Assembly (NCBI GenBank): GCA_963693365.1
Contig: CAVNZM010000006.1
Span: 1,736,001 to 1,800,000, forward strand
Direction: 5' to 3'
Source of the DNA: Amoebidium appalachense
Lineage: Eukaryota; Ichthyosporea
Length of the DNA stretch: 64,000 nt
Shown here: piece after piece, positions 19,295-47,890 of the stretch
Numbering within the stretch: position 1 is the first letter of the stretch
How the letters are laid out: each line of letters starts with the position of its first letter
The notes under the pieces: generated by a model
The model's database searches: none
Seen by the model: only the letters and a program-made list of their open reading frames with translations
What the model was told of the DNA's origin: nothing
Translations under genes and position numbers: made by a program

Positions 19295-19513
19295 TCCCCC
19301 AACCCCACCCCACCCCACCCCCCATTTTATTCTCCTCGAGCACCAGATCAAGGTGTACACTCGGTGTACGGTACTGACCAATCACGTGCACGCAGGTTCC
19401 CCCTTGACTATCCCCTGCGACCAGTGTCCAAGCTGGACGGTGTGGAGGTGCAGTGGACCCTTGGGGCCATGCTCTATCTCACAAGATTCCAGCCCCTGGG
19501 CAAAATCCAGAAG

Positions 19514-19549
<36 letters not shown>

Positions 19550-19674
19550 GAAACCGGAGGATGGGCTGTACTTCTGCTACACACAGTGTTCTCCGTGTGC
19601 TCTTATGCAACATCTGCATGGTGTAACTTTGTGTTGTCCTTCATGAATGTGTATCTGGAACTTTGCAACACATA

Positions 19675-19713
<39 letters not shown>

Positions 19714-19977
19714 GTTCCGCAGAACGCACACTAACACTCTCCATATCCCTGTCCCCCCCCCCCCCCCCCCCCCCCCCCTCCCCACCCACCCACCCACCCC
19801 CACACACACCCATCAAATTCCCCGGTGATTGGGTCGAAACTTGGATATTATCGAAGACTTGGGCCCCTTTTGGGGATGCTTATGATGCATTATCTGTCTG
19901 TGTGCTTTGCAAACCCTGCATTATGTTGTCCGTTGTGAATGTAATGTGTACATCGTGTACTTCAACATATTCTAACG

Positions 19978-20012
<35 letters not shown>

Positions 20013-20489
20013 CCTTTCCCGCCTTCTCCTCTGATACAGCACACACACATCGTCATTCCATATTTCCCAGTCTCCCTCCCTCCATAACTCTCTCTCCCCC
20101 CCCCCCCCCCCCCCCCTCCTCTCTTCTCCATGGGCTCAGCTTGTTATGCATACTCTATGTGTGGTTTGCGCTCTGCTTTGCGTAGGTTGCACCCTGCATT
20201 GTGTTTCGCGTGTGTACTTGGTATTCCATAACACATTCTAACCTCCCCCTCCCCCCCTCTCTCTTCTCCACCCCCGCACAGTCTCAAAGCCAGTGAGGCA
20301 GCCCGGCCCACGAGTCTTGTCCGTTTTTTGCCGTCCAGCCCACTAGCCTGGCTGGGTGCAGCCCTGATCTCACTGCTGGCTGCGGTGGTGCTGGTACGCA
20401 CATACCTCAATCGGAGATATAGCCGCGTACGAATAGGCAAGTTGTCACCATTGGCAAAGTCTGGTACGGTGTTTTCTTGGATGGGTTGA
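10558..20489 (+). CDS. Membrane NTPDase (GDA1/CD39 apyrase family), 11 exons, 694 aa
   Basis: Exons: 10558-10781, 11512-11719, 12818-12983, 13759-14013, 14725-15141, 15876-15985, 16843-17041, 17502-17594, 18509-18596, 19396-19512 and 20282-20489. Total 2,085 nt, with all phases consistent. The family hydrolyses nucleoside tri- and diphosphates. All five apyrase-conserved regions are visible in order: DAGSSGSR (exon 3), ATAGLRMLP (exon 4), GKMEGVYAW with the catalytic Glu (exon 4/5 junction), VDMGGASTQ (exon 5) and [10 protein letters not shown] (exon 7). Exon 2 encodes an N-terminal membrane anchor ([17 protein letters not shown]) after about 110 residues of basic, Ser-rich cytoplasmic tail. 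The last exon encodes a second membrane segment ([18 protein letters not shown]) and a short basic tail. Two anchors match cell-surface or endomembrane ENTPD enzymes, with the catalytic domain extracellular or lumenal. The ATG at 10558 was chosen; 10579 is an alternative. The frame before the last intron meets TAA at 19514 only if that intron is retained. Confidence 0.93.
10812..11095. repeat. (GT)n with GC-alternating arrays
   Basis: In intron 1 of the apyrase gene, just after the donor. A pure (GT)n run at 10814-10878 grades into GTGCGC and GTGTGCG repeats. Alternating purine-pyrimidine sequence of this kind is a classic Z-DNA former. Confidence 0.95.
13586..13762 (+). repeat. Three tandem copies of a repeat carrying a splice acceptor
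   Basis: Copies begin near 13590, 13649 and 13720, each starting TGCTCGAGC(A/G)G, continuing with GGCATTA or GGTATTTA and CCC(T/C)(C/T)GTG, and ending near GCCC(C)AG or GCCCCGTGG. The third copy supplies the real acceptor of apyrase exon 4 (AG at 13757-13758). The second copy also ends in a usable CAG; the first has lost it. A G run separates copies 2 and 3. Confidence 0.75.
18733..18815. repeat. (CT)n microsatellite
   Basis: About 80 bp of uninterrupted (CT)n in apyrase intron 9, followed by a T-rich stretch and a G run at 18830-18849. Confidence 0.95.
19566..19680 (-). repeat. Degraded remnants of the dispersed element
   Basis: In the last apyrase intron, three separate remnants in inverted orientation each end against a C run: about 19566-19678, 19870-19980 and 20125-20240. 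Recognisable landmarks are ATGCA-containing TTGTTATGCAT-like starts, GTGTTGTCC, GTGTAC and CAACA(T/C)ATTC just before the C tract. Sequence identity to the full copies is low but the order is kept. Confidence 0.5.
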
Positions 20490-20612
20490 ATGTCGGTGGT
20501 TTGGGTATTCTTAGGATAGGTGTTGGTTTGGTTCCTAACTAATAGGCTTAACTCACACATACCGATAGACGTTAACACAGAACTCCCCTTATCTCCCAAC
20601 CCTGGACACACG

Positions 20613-20690
<78 letters not shown>

Positions 20691-22952
20691 CCCACGCACA
20701 AATATTGCAACGGCGACACATTTATCTGCTTTGCTTTTCGATTCGACTTATGCGAATGACGGCTGTGTTTATTATACCCCTCCTGAAGGTCTTTTTGTAT
20801 GCACTGCGGGTGTGGTATGAGATCCTGTTTATGTGGTTCCATACAACCCCCCTTATCCTTTCTCCAAGGCCACATGACGTGATAGTACGAATACAAAATG
20901 ACGGTACTAGAACTAAGTATTATATGTTCTTGAGTGGTGCCTATGTAGATCGCAGTAAAAATACAGATAGCATAGAGAGATATTCATGGTTTTTACATTG
21001 GTGTGAACCAGGTTGTGTTCTTGTGTCTTATGAAATTTAATAAACTCCAATCACAAAGCCAGTAGTTGCAGGGGAAACAAGGGTGTAAATGGCTAGAATA
21101 TGTTGGCTTGATAAAGGGCAGCTGGCTTGCTCTGCCTCATGTACAGATGCGTCTAAAGTTGCTGTAGCTGGCTGCAGCCCTAACGTAGAACACAAATATG
21201 CTCGTATCATCCCCTCTTCCCCTTCAAACCGTAACTCCGCCAAGCACTCCACACGGTGTTCAGAGAGCCGGTTGTGCTCGTGTTTTTCAGAAGGGCAAGT
21301 CTAACAGGGGCTCAACCTTCTAAAGTCAAGGTTCCGCGGCCCACCCCCGGCCCCGCTGGTTTTTTCTCCCACCTCCCTACTTCGCGGTCTCTCTTCCTCC
21401 TGTTGCTTCTTCTAATATTAGTTTCGACTAGTACTGTTGTTCCTCCGATTCGAATTCCGGCCGAATCGATCCCTCTTCTCGATCCCTGCTCCGTATATAT
21501 CAGTCTCTCCCGTATGTCTATCACCCAATTACCGCGGCCGTGTGTCTCTATCGCTCTCCTTTAACTCCACTTGCACTCGCTATGTTCTCTTCACACGATT
21601 GCATGTTTTGACAATCTGCGGGTGACTTGTGTGAACTTCGCTAATAATGAAAGCGCGGAACTCACACGTACTGACGGTGTGCACGCGCTGCGATGAACTT
21701 TACGTTCGCTGCAGGCGATTTTTCCTTACACTCTCGCGACCGCGTGCATGCTTTCTGTCGCGGCGCCTCGACGGTTCGATAGAGTCCAGTGTTCGCTGAC
21801 TGTGTAAGGAAAAATAAGGAGCCATCTCAGTAGGTGGCAGAGCGCGGAACCGCCGGAAGGGTTTGGGCTACAGAGTGCGAATACGTAATACGTCGCAATG
21901 TAACCAATCAGATCTATTGCTTTTTGTTCTGCTAGATCAGTGAAGTTGAAGCCTAAGGGGTCGTAGGATCTAAGGCTGTTTAAATAGAATAACGTTACCA
22001 AATCGGTCCAGACACATACTATTAAAGTTGCAAATGCCTGAGAAAGCAAACTATTAACCTTTTTAAATTTGATAATAATTTTTTTGGTTTTTGAGTTCAT
22101 AAAATGGTCAAAAACGTACAGCAAAATACCTTTAGCCATTTACATTGACTTCTGCCAGTTCACAAATTCTGTGGGGATCCATATGGCCTCCTCCGGCCGG
22201 GCTAGCTGGTGAGTCGGTGACTCAAGCTCAAGCATGAAGCATCCCGACCGCCCAATGGCAGCACCGCAACCGTGTACGTACGAGCTGAGGTTAAAAAGAA
22301 GCACGTGTACCGTTGGCAAAAGAAAATGGAAAGTAAAAAGAAACAAGCTGCAAAAAAAAAGGCTCTTTCATGCTTAAATGATAAGCAGGAGGCTGAAGTC
22401 ACGAAGATGCAACCTGGTGCGGTGAGTCAAGGCGCACGAGTCTCTAGATGGCCGTGGTCAAGGCGTGAACATTACGCCAATCGTGTCCCTGACTCCGCCG
22501 GCTGCGAAAATGACGGCGGCGATCAGGGGGGGATTAGCGACGAGTTATAAAAATAGCCACGGAGCCTGGTCAGAGCGCAAACAGAAAAAATCCGTTGTAG
22601 TGACGGACTCAAAAAGGATCATTGATAAGGTTTTTAATAACAGTGGTCTGTGTTTATCTAGCTAGTCGTTGGTGGATACGGCAAGCAGAAAGCAGGCTCT
22701 TATACGTGTAGCGTGGTTTAATTGAGGCTGCAAGCCTGTTGTTCGATACCGGATCTGTGAAGGACAAACACACAAAAACAAACTAATACGGACCTGGGTC
22801 CCTCTAGCCACATTTTTCTTTTTGTAACAGCTTGTTTTTATTGTTCATCTACTCGAGGTGTTCTGTCCGCCCCTCATGTTTCCCATCTGCCACGGGGCAG
22901 AGCGTGATACGCCGTTTTTACCATATAACAAGAAGGACAAGCATACACGAGG
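20490..22952. other. Spacer between the apyrase and reductase genes
   Basis: A (CA)n tract at 20615-20688 is followed by mostly unique sequence. An AATAAA at 21039-21044 could end apyrase transcripts about 550 nt after the stop. A Lys-rich plus-strand frame near 22270-22420 ends at a donor-like GTGAGT, but no partner exon is evident. At 22438-22458 lies a 21-bp motif shared with the tandem repeats at 47990-48402. Confidence 0.45.
21726..22139 (-). CDS. Hypothetical ORF, doubtful
   Basis: A 137-codon frame starting with ATG at 22139 in non-repetitive sequence. It begins with a Lys-rich segment (MNSKTKKIIIKFKK) and has two hydrophobic stretches. I recognise no family, and no splice sites or promoter support it. 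It is listed only because it is the longest low-repeat frame in this spacer; it may be chance. Confidence 0.15.
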   Translation of the reverse strand: MAKGILLYVFDHFMNSKTKKIIIKFKKVNSLLSQAFATLIVCVWTDLVTLFYLNSLRSYDPLGFNFTDLAEQKAIDLIGYIATYYVFALCSPNPSGGSALCHLLRWLLIFPYTVSEHWTLSNRRGAATESMHAVARV

Positions 22953-23231
22953 ATGTCTAGCGCAACTCTTCAGCCCAGTGTGGCGCGGTATACAGACGCC
23001 CGAATTGGGTTTTTGGGTGTTGGAACGTTGGCATCGGCAATGGTTGAAGGTGGGGGCCCTCACAGTTATTTCGAATCGCCGTATGTTTCTTTTTTATGTT
23101 TATACTCAGGCAGGCAGGCTTGTGGTAGCCACCTCGTAAGCCACGTGTTTTCCTGATCCACACACCTATATTTTCGTGCTCACGCTCACACTTTAAGGCT
23201 ACATTTTCAAATATGGCTACTACCCCGTCCG

Positions 23232-23264
<33 letters not shown>

Positions 23265-23686
23265 CGCCAAGTTACCCATGGCCCTCGGGACTGAGCTGTT
23301 TGTCCAGGAAAACTGTGCCAACACACTTTTATGATGAAAAACCATGACCCCCCTCACCCCCCTCCTCCCTCCCCCCCCTTCCCGCGGCCCTCGTCCCCAC
23401 AACACCATCACCATCACCAGCAAACACTGTGGCAAACACGCGCACACACAAACATACACACACCCTCCCAACTCCCGCTACCTGTAATAAACGTTTGTCT
23501 TGCTGTCTCACTCTCTCGTCCCTCCCCCCCCACCCACCCACCCATCCCCCGTGGATGTATGCAGCTCGCACCCTAAGACCTATCAAGCGCTACCAGTCCA
23601 TTTTTCTGCCGCATACACGATAAAACACTTCCCCTTCCGCCCCTCCCCCCTCCCCCCCTCCCCCCCCCCCTTTTCCCCGGGAGCAA

Positions 23687-23718
<32 letters not shown>

Positions 23719-24043
23719 CACAAAAAGCAGCAAAAAGCAAAACAAAACAAAGCAACACACTCACCACTCACCCACTCACCCGCAGGCCTTTGCACGCTAT
23801 CTGAGACACCAGCACACGTGTTCCTGTCTCCCCGCAGCCGCGAGCACACAGCCCGGCTGGTAGGACGATTTCCAACCCTGTGTACTGCCTGCAGCACAAT
23901 ACAGGTACAGCCCTCCGTCGCTTTGTCTCGAGTCTTTCTTCATTATCAGCCCCCCTCCCGCAACCCCCGGCCCACCCCCACCCTGACCACACACCCAACC
24001 TCCCAACCCCGCATTCCCGCACTCTGATACAGGCTTAAGATAC

Positions 24044-24074
<31 letters not shown>

Positions 24075-25298
24075 CCCCCCCCCCCCCCCCCCCCCCCCCC
24101 TCTCTCTCAGAGCACCCGATGCCCCCTCATCCCCCTCACAGACGCACCCCCGTCCCCCCCCCCCCCTCCCCCCCCTCCCCCCCCCCCCCTCTCTCCCTCC
24201 ACCCTCCCCCTGCACCCCCCCCACCACGCCCCTTCCCCCCCTCCAAAAAGAAAAAAAAAACCCTCACCTGTTGTGGCTCCCTTTCCTCGGATTCTCTCCA
24301 CTCCCCCTAGCTCCCCCCCCTCCCCCCCCCCTTCCCCCCCCCCCCCCCCCCCCCCCTCCCTCCCTCCCCCAAACACACACAAACACAGACGTAGGCCGTG
24401 CCTGGGTTTCCCACTTCTAGACACCTTGTCATTTTCTCAAGCTGACTTCGGCGTTCGAATTCAGAGATTATTAGCACAAAGGAATTGCCATGTTCATTCA
24501 TTCTTTTCATATGCATCTACAACGTACACTCGATAACCAACCCCCCCCCCCCCCCCCCCCCCCCTCCCCCTCCCTCCTCCTCTCCCACATTCACACACAC
24601 ACACACACAAACACACCCCCCCCCCCCCCCCCCCTCCCTCCTCCTCTCCCACATTCACACACACACACACACAAACACACACAACACACACACAGGAGGT
24701 AGTAGACAACAGTGACTGGCTGGTTCTAGCCCTGCCCCCATCATTAGCTCCCCAGGTGCTCCAAACACTCAAATGCCGGACGGAGCAAGTGGTGCTCACA
24801 GTCATGGCTATGATTTCACTGGAAGATGTAAAGAAATTTGTAGCCCCGGCAGCCACCGTCGTATATTCAATGCCCCTGCCCTCAATAGCACACCACCACG
24901 GCGTGTCGATTATTAGATCACAGCATGAGGGAATTCAAGAAATGCTTGGAAATTTGGGTGGGGTTTTTAGCGTGGAAAGCAATGATCAGGTTGATCTGCT
25001 GCAGGCGGTGGCGTGCCTTATGGGGCCTGTATATGGGCTTATGGCTACCGCAGTTGAGTGGATGGAGGAGAGGGGGGTCCAAAGAAATTTGGCGGAAGAA
25101 TTTGCGGGGTCCTTATTGGCAAGTGTTGCTTCCGACGCTGTGGACACGAAAAAGCCATTTGATACGCTGGTGAAGGAGCAGACCCCGGGGGGTATCAATG
25201 AGGCTGCTGTTGCGAGATTGCGGCAGTTGGGGGTTTATGACAATGTAAAAGAGGTGTTAGCACAGAATTTGGCTAGGGTACAGAGTAACAGGGTATGA
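22953..25298 (+). CDS. ProC-like NAD(P)-binding reductase, 3 exons, 272 aa
   Basis: Exons 22953-23049, 23786-23904 and 24696-25298; phases 1 and 0 agree. The N-terminus is a Rossmann nucleotide-binding motif (IGFLGVGTLASAMVEG), followed by SPRSREHTARL and VVDNSDWLVLALPPS, the usual order in pyrroline-5-carboxylate reductases. The middle reads VVYSMPLPSIAHHHG and the C-terminal helical region MGPVYGLM and TPGGINEAAV. In true proline-making enzymes these last two are SGSGPAY-like and SPGGTT-like, so key substrate-site positions differ. Length matches the family (260-320 aa). The enzyme may act on a related substrate; reduction of pyrroline-5-carboxylate to proline is not assured. The last exon's acceptor is the end of a (CA)n tract. 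Confidence 0.85.
24541..24690. repeat. Tandem duplication of a poly-C plus (CA)n unit before an acceptor
   Basis: A unit of about 70 bp (C run, CTCCCTCCTCCTCTCCCACA, CACACA..AAACACA) occurs twice head to tail, ending at the acceptor of the third reductase exon (AG at 24694-24695). Confidence 0.85.
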
Positions 25299-26863
25299 AT
25301 CTCAAAGAAATAGCGATTCAATGAAAAAGTTCGGCACCTGTACAGTCTCATATCGATTTGTATGCATCTCCTTGCACCGCCTAGATTTGCTTTGTTGAAC
25401 TTCTAACGAAAATCCTGACCACAATTAAATGGGTGGAAACCGATGGCCTACATAGCACGCTTTCCATATCATATGAATTATTTAGGTTGGGTGGCAATCG
25501 TAAATGGTACAACCGAGATTTCTTTCTGTAACCGCAATGTAGCTTTTAACCGGACGAAATGATTGGCCATGAAGAAAATACAGATAACTAGTACCACTTT
25601 GTTTTCAGAATAAACAAACTGTATGCACGTAGACGCGCGCGCGCACGCACACGCACACGCACGCACCCATACACGCACGCACGCACGCACAGATGCACAT
25701 GGCGGAGCCATGCATATGCAGACCACATCCACCCTTTGTCAGTGACACACAGACTTACACCATCCGTACACAGAACCTGCTTGGCTTATGAGAATGCATT
25801 TGCCACTTGCAGCCACCTCACGTAGCAGCTCTAATTACGACATTAAATTTAAAAGTGGTTTCTTTTTGGTCCAAATGTTGAGTCTTTCGGTCAAGCAGGT
25901 GCGCATCATGCCAAATATGTGGCTTACAATTATCTGGGTCTGATTCGTCCCAGGACCCTTTAGGTTAATGATGGCTCACTTTTCACGAGCGGTTTTTGAT
26001 CTAATGTCAAGTAGAAATGGTTTTGTAGGGTTTGACTACTGGCGGCCATACATTAATAAACCGCACACCGTATGCGAGTGTGTATGGTAGGTATTGATTG
26101 TGTCCCAGGCACCAGGGTTTAGGCCGTTTAATGAGACAGTGTGTGCCCCATAGAGACCTTGCGACATGTGGCAATATGCAGTTTATTGACCACCAATACA
26201 GATGATGCTGATTACAGTGTTCTAGGGCCGGTTAGAGCCAATCATTATAATCGCTGCCGGCAGCAAACAGTCTAAGTATACACTAGGCTGCAGTCACATA
26301 TACTTAGTCCAAAAATCAATGTTCTTGACTGCGCCTGGAAGAATACTTGGCACATCTATACATTATTTCTCCAATTCCAAGGCAATGCATGAATCAGTAG
26401 GGTACAGCACGCATGACGACGAGTGGCATTCGAGAAGGGACCATTTTAATAAACAACAGATTTTAATTAAAAAAAAACAAAACAATATGCCATTGTACAT
26501 GCCTTCCTGGGTGTTTTCTTCGATTGCTGTTAAATCGTTTATGTTATGTGCCAATAATCCTACCTTTTTTTAGTTTTATTATTGGGCAAAACACAACTCC
26601 TGATGTACGTGAAGGTGGGTGTGATGTGTGTGTGTGTACGTGCGCGTGTTTGTGTTGTCCGTGTGCGTGTACATGGTTCTTCTGTGAATCTGAATGATGA
26701 CATCATTAGGGTTAGGCCAAGGACAGGTAGTGAATCACGGATGAATCTTTGAAACAACAGCAAATACTTAGATCCAAATTAGGATGACAGATCCGCACCA
26801 TTCATGCATATGTATAAGAAAATGCTGCGGCAAAAGCGAATGCAAGAGGATCCGAAGAGGACG

Positions 26864-26901
<38 letters not shown>

Positions 26902-27015
26902 CATTAAACACACAAAAAGCAAATTCTGAATCAGCCAAGATAGAAGCCAAATTAGAAAAAAACGACAAGAAGCAACCTACACAGGTTCATGCCACACAAA
27001 CACACTGTGTGACAT
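25299..27015. other. Spacer between convergent genes
   Basis: About 1.7 kb of mainly unique, AT-rich sequence between the reductase (plus) and kinase (minus) 3' ends. AATAAA occurs near 25608. A short CG/CA alternating tract lies at 25632-25690 and a G run at 26865-26900. A plus-strand frame of 84 codons at 26319 has no supporting feature. I see no gene. Confidence 0.5.
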
Positions 27016-44229
<17,214 letters not shown>

Positions 44230-44665
44230 TTTCGGAGCTCATGGACCTGGCCAGAAGGATTATGACGTCGGGCACCGCAACAAGCCACTTATTATAAGTC
44301 CTCAAAAGAAAGAAAAAACAATACTATAATGATATAAAATAAAAATAAAAAAGTGTCTCATTAGGATGTGCAAGACTGTGGTCCTATATAAAGTTATTAG
44401 GCCAGCCTTTAGTTTACCTCTGCGTTTTGCTACCTTAGTGCTAAAGCCTATGGTGCAGTAATACTGGGTTACACCCCGCAAAAGGGAAGGGTTTATGAAT
44501 GGAAAGCAGCTCTTCAGTGTGTATGGCAGTATGGGGAAGAGAAGAGTGTGCACGTGACAGACCAGCACATACCGGCAGAGCACACGGTGACACGTACTGC
44601 AGAAAAAAGGGTGAGTCACTCAGAGGGGGAGTGAGCCGCGGCAATTTGATTGGCAACTCAGCCCT

Positions 44666-45092
44666 AGATTGAGAATCGCCCGTGAGACTTGTAAAGTAAG
44701 AAACAATATTGATAATCCCTCCTTGTGTATCATACATAAATACAACATAGAAAAGTGCAGATATTACATATACTAGGGGCACGTTATCTACTTTTGTACA
44801 GATGTCACTCTAGCTATAGTAGTTCTGCAGCATGCATGGAATATAATGGAATACTCGAGCATACTAAAGTTTGTCAGATCTCACCAACCGTTGGTATGCT
44901 CGAGTATTCCATTATATTCCATGCATGCTGCAGAACTACTATAGCTAGAGTGACATCTGTACATAAGTAGATAACGTGCCCCAAGTATATGTAATATCTG
45001 CACTTTTCTATGTTGTATTTATGTATGATACACAAGGAGGGGTTATCAATATTGTTTCTTACTTTACAAGTCTCACGGGCGATTCTCAACCT
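44666..45092. repeat. Foldback element, 199-bp inverted arms, 29-bp spacer
   Basis: The left arm 44666-44864 and right arm 44894-45092 are reverse complements with only a handful of mismatches. The tips read AG(A/G)TTGAGAATCGCCC, and the inner ends GAGCATAC/GTATGCTC surround a 29-bp loop. No open frame of note exists apart from the palindromic one the symmetry creates, and no obvious target-site duplication flanks it. It lies about 440 bp upstream of the kinase start codon. It could be a non-autonomous MITE/foldback transposon, and if transcribed it would make a near-perfect 200-bp hairpin RNA. Confidence 0.9.
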
Positions 45093-45605
45093 GCGGGCTC
45101 CCCGGGGCTTTGTGCGACATCGAAATGTGATGGGAATATGAATTCGAACACGGATGAAAGTCGGATGGGGGACGGATGGTTACAGCTTTCGTTGACAAGA
45201 ACTATTTTTTGGACAAGGAAAAGACTGAGGACGCCAGGTCCCGGAAGCCCCATTTACATCGTGATGTTTATTGATCTGGGGGGGCTTCCGTGTCTGGGGT
45301 GACTCGATGTAAATTCTACGTCACATGTTAAGCGCACAAGAGAAGGATAGTGTGTGTCCTCACACATGGATAAGGCTAGTACGTGGGTGCAAACATAAGA
45401 TACTGGCAGGCGAATGCGGGCGGGCTCCCGTCTGCTAGATGGGGCCGGTGGCTCATGCCCCTCGCGCAGGTACAATCCAAAACTGTTATGAGAAAACGAA
45501 TGTTGAAGAGTGTATGTGTTTGTGATCCACGTCATGTGTGTGTGCATGTGCTCATGCGTGTACACGTGGGTGCGTGTTTGTATTTCTGTGTGTATCACAG
45601 TGTGC

Positions 45606-45607
<2 letters not shown>

Positions 45608-45677
<70 letters not shown>

Positions 45678-45678
45678 C

Positions 45679-45715
<37 letters not shown>

Positions 45716-45839
45716 TGTGTGTGTATGTGTCAGTGTGTCACGGTTCCTGTCGAGAGAAACTAGGAGGTACGTGTGCGGGAAAAGTCTTTGGGCGTTTGGG
45801 ACAGGAAGAGAGGGGGTGGGGGGGGGGGGGGGGGGGGGG

Positions 45840-45888
<49 letters not shown>
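45608..45888. repeat. (TG)n tract and very long G run
   Basis: (TG)n at 45608-45735 with one ACTTG interruption, then unique sequence to 45815, then about 70 bases of almost pure G (45817-45887) broken by single A or T. Confidence 0.95.
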
Positions 45889-45889
45889 T

Positions 45890-45975
45890 ATACACACCTG
45901 TGCACCCAGGGCGACAGCAAACACGACCTGCCAGGTCCTCATTCCACCACCAGAACCAACCTTGCGGGAACCCAT
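45890..45975 (-). CDS. Possible first exon with signal peptide, unresolved gene
   Basis: On the minus strand, ATG at 45975 opens a 26-codon stretch with a basic start (MGSRKVG) and a hydrophobic core (WQVVFAVALGA), followed at CAG by a donor-like GTGTGT and a long C run. This resembles a signal-peptide exon. The best downstream candidate (frame near 45480-45254, ending in TAA) does not share its phase, so I could not complete a gene. It may be chance. Confidence 0.25.
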
Positions 45976-47582
45976 ATTGTGTGGGCAAATGACTCAACAA
46001 CGCCGTTACGTGGCTACGCGAAGTACTTTTGAAAAGAAGTGTGCTTGGTTTGTTTCACTACGTTTACTGAGTGCCCCCGTTACGTTTTACTGGGTGGTAA
46101 CGTGCCATAGCTGCCCAAAACGCATTGCCGCGCTCGCTGCAAACAGCGCAACGATCTAGACAATTGGTACCGAGATAGGCGAAAATTCTCCAAGCGCATT
46201 TAGAGACCCCCAAAGTAGTCAAACTTTGTACCCCAAAAGTTTAAATTACAGTATTTGCCCCCGGTATCCGTTCTCCGTTGGTTATCGGGGCTATAAACAC
46301 CCACTTATTTGCTCTTCACAATCCGTGTCAGCGATTGGGCAAACGCCTTTTTATCGTTTACCCTCCTCCCATTAGACCCCGACCTCCCCTCACCTCCCCC
46401 CTTCCACGTCCGGATCTTTCGAACCCTACTCCTATTTGATCTCGTCGAGTAGAAAGGAGCCTACCGGCATGTGGATGCATACTAGGGGTAGGGAGGGGCG
46501 TCACAGTGTATATGTCAGGGACAGGCAAACCTCCAAGTCATCCCCTAACCACACGTGGGCGGGCTGCAGTGCCTCTGAGGATGACCTCACGTGGGTACAA
46601 AACATAAAAGCAAAACATGTAAGCAGAGGCGAGCAAGAGCGAGAAGCAGACAGATCTTCCGGTGTACATGTTGAAATATATCGTGATTGGGTATATACAC
46701 GTAGTTTGCGCAAACGACGGCTGTTCAGACTGAAGGAAAACACACGACTCTAGTGATCGTCAGGTAGTGATCTTAATTCACCGTGTGGGCACAAGCAAAG
46801 TCCGAGACTCACACCCTCCGGCAAACGTGTGCTGGGCTTAGTGTCTGGCCGGCACCCATTATGCGGGATTAGCAGCACACGGGGTTGGCGTTTCTCGTGC
46901 TTTGCTTATACGCACAAAGTATCAGGACCAAAACTTGCCGATCACTGTGGTCGTGTGTGCGGTAAAATGGGAAAAGATGACGCGTTCATGAGAATTGTGT
47001 AAATCTACGTCACAGTTGCCTTCCAGGAGCCACATGATTGGCTGTGAAACCTCAATCGTATTGGTCCATGTATTTTCAACTGATTCATAATGGAAAATCA
47101 CAATAATACACATGCTTTTTATCATGTGATTCGTACGTACCTCTAACAAGAAAATCAAAAAAGTATACAGCCATTAGCGAATAAATGTTGTCTCTTTCTG
47201 GGTTTTTCAAACAAGCCGGAAGCTGCTAAAAAGCCGAATAATAGAATAAACAATAGTGCCATTCTACAATGTGATTGGTTGTATGCACATTGAACCCCCG
47301 AAGACCTCCACGAGTCCACATGTGGGGTGTACGAGCATCTCAAAAAATATTGTGAATCATGTGTGATCCGGGACATTTTCTAAATTAGTACATAGCTATA
47401 AAACTAGGCCTCGCCTAAAACAGAAACCTTTATTTATTATTTAATTGATACCATCTATAATGTATAGTCCTATGCATATAGCGATATGTTTTGCCTTTTG
47501 AATTTGATCGCAAGAAGATGCTTGCACACTGCACAGTCCTGCGACAGAAGTTTTTGGAGGATTGTCCATGGATGCTTTTAGC
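45976..47582. other. Unique AT-rich spacer with CCAAT motifs
   Basis: Low-repeat sequence. CCAAT motifs (mostly as ATTGG) occur near 47036, 47062 and 47275. A 105-codon plus-strand frame at 46436-46753 has no recognised domain. No gene is supported. Confidence 0.4.
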
Positions 47583-47715
47583 CAATCGGTGATCAGGGGC
47601 TTATAAGTAAGGCCTATATAAACCACGAGGCTCAGCCTCCGAGCCTCGGACGGTCGGACTCTGACTCAGAACGACGACCTGGCCCGCGACGAGTTTACTG
47701 GGATGTAGTCGTTTC
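47583..47715 (+). promoter_or_regulatory. Candidate promoter and 5' UTR exon of the patatin-like gene
   Basis: CCAAT at 47583-47587 and TATATAAA at 47615-47622 are spaced like a Pol II core promoter. A GC-richer segment follows, ending at a strong donor (GTAAGT at 47716). The segment's only ATG (47703) is followed at once by TAG. If correct, transcripts splice from 47715 to one of the acceptors at 48563, 48575 or 48583. This is inference; no transcript evidence is available. Confidence 0.35.
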
Positions 47716-47890
47716 GTAAGTTAGCCGTTTCGGGACTTGTTTTTCGAAATCTTTCTATTCTCGAAATTAAGTAGGAACAGCATTTTTTTGTCTTTACATA
47801 GAAGAGCGATTGCTTCCGGGGAGCCATACTTAAATTGGCGAAAACGGTTTAAAGTGTGGCTACAACACGCCATCTCGATGCTACACGGGC

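Noticed and set aside
45254-45975. Two-exon secreted protein on the minus strand
   Set aside because: The signal-peptide-like exon ends in phase 0 while the downstream open frame requires phase 2. I kept only the first exon as a low-confidence feature.
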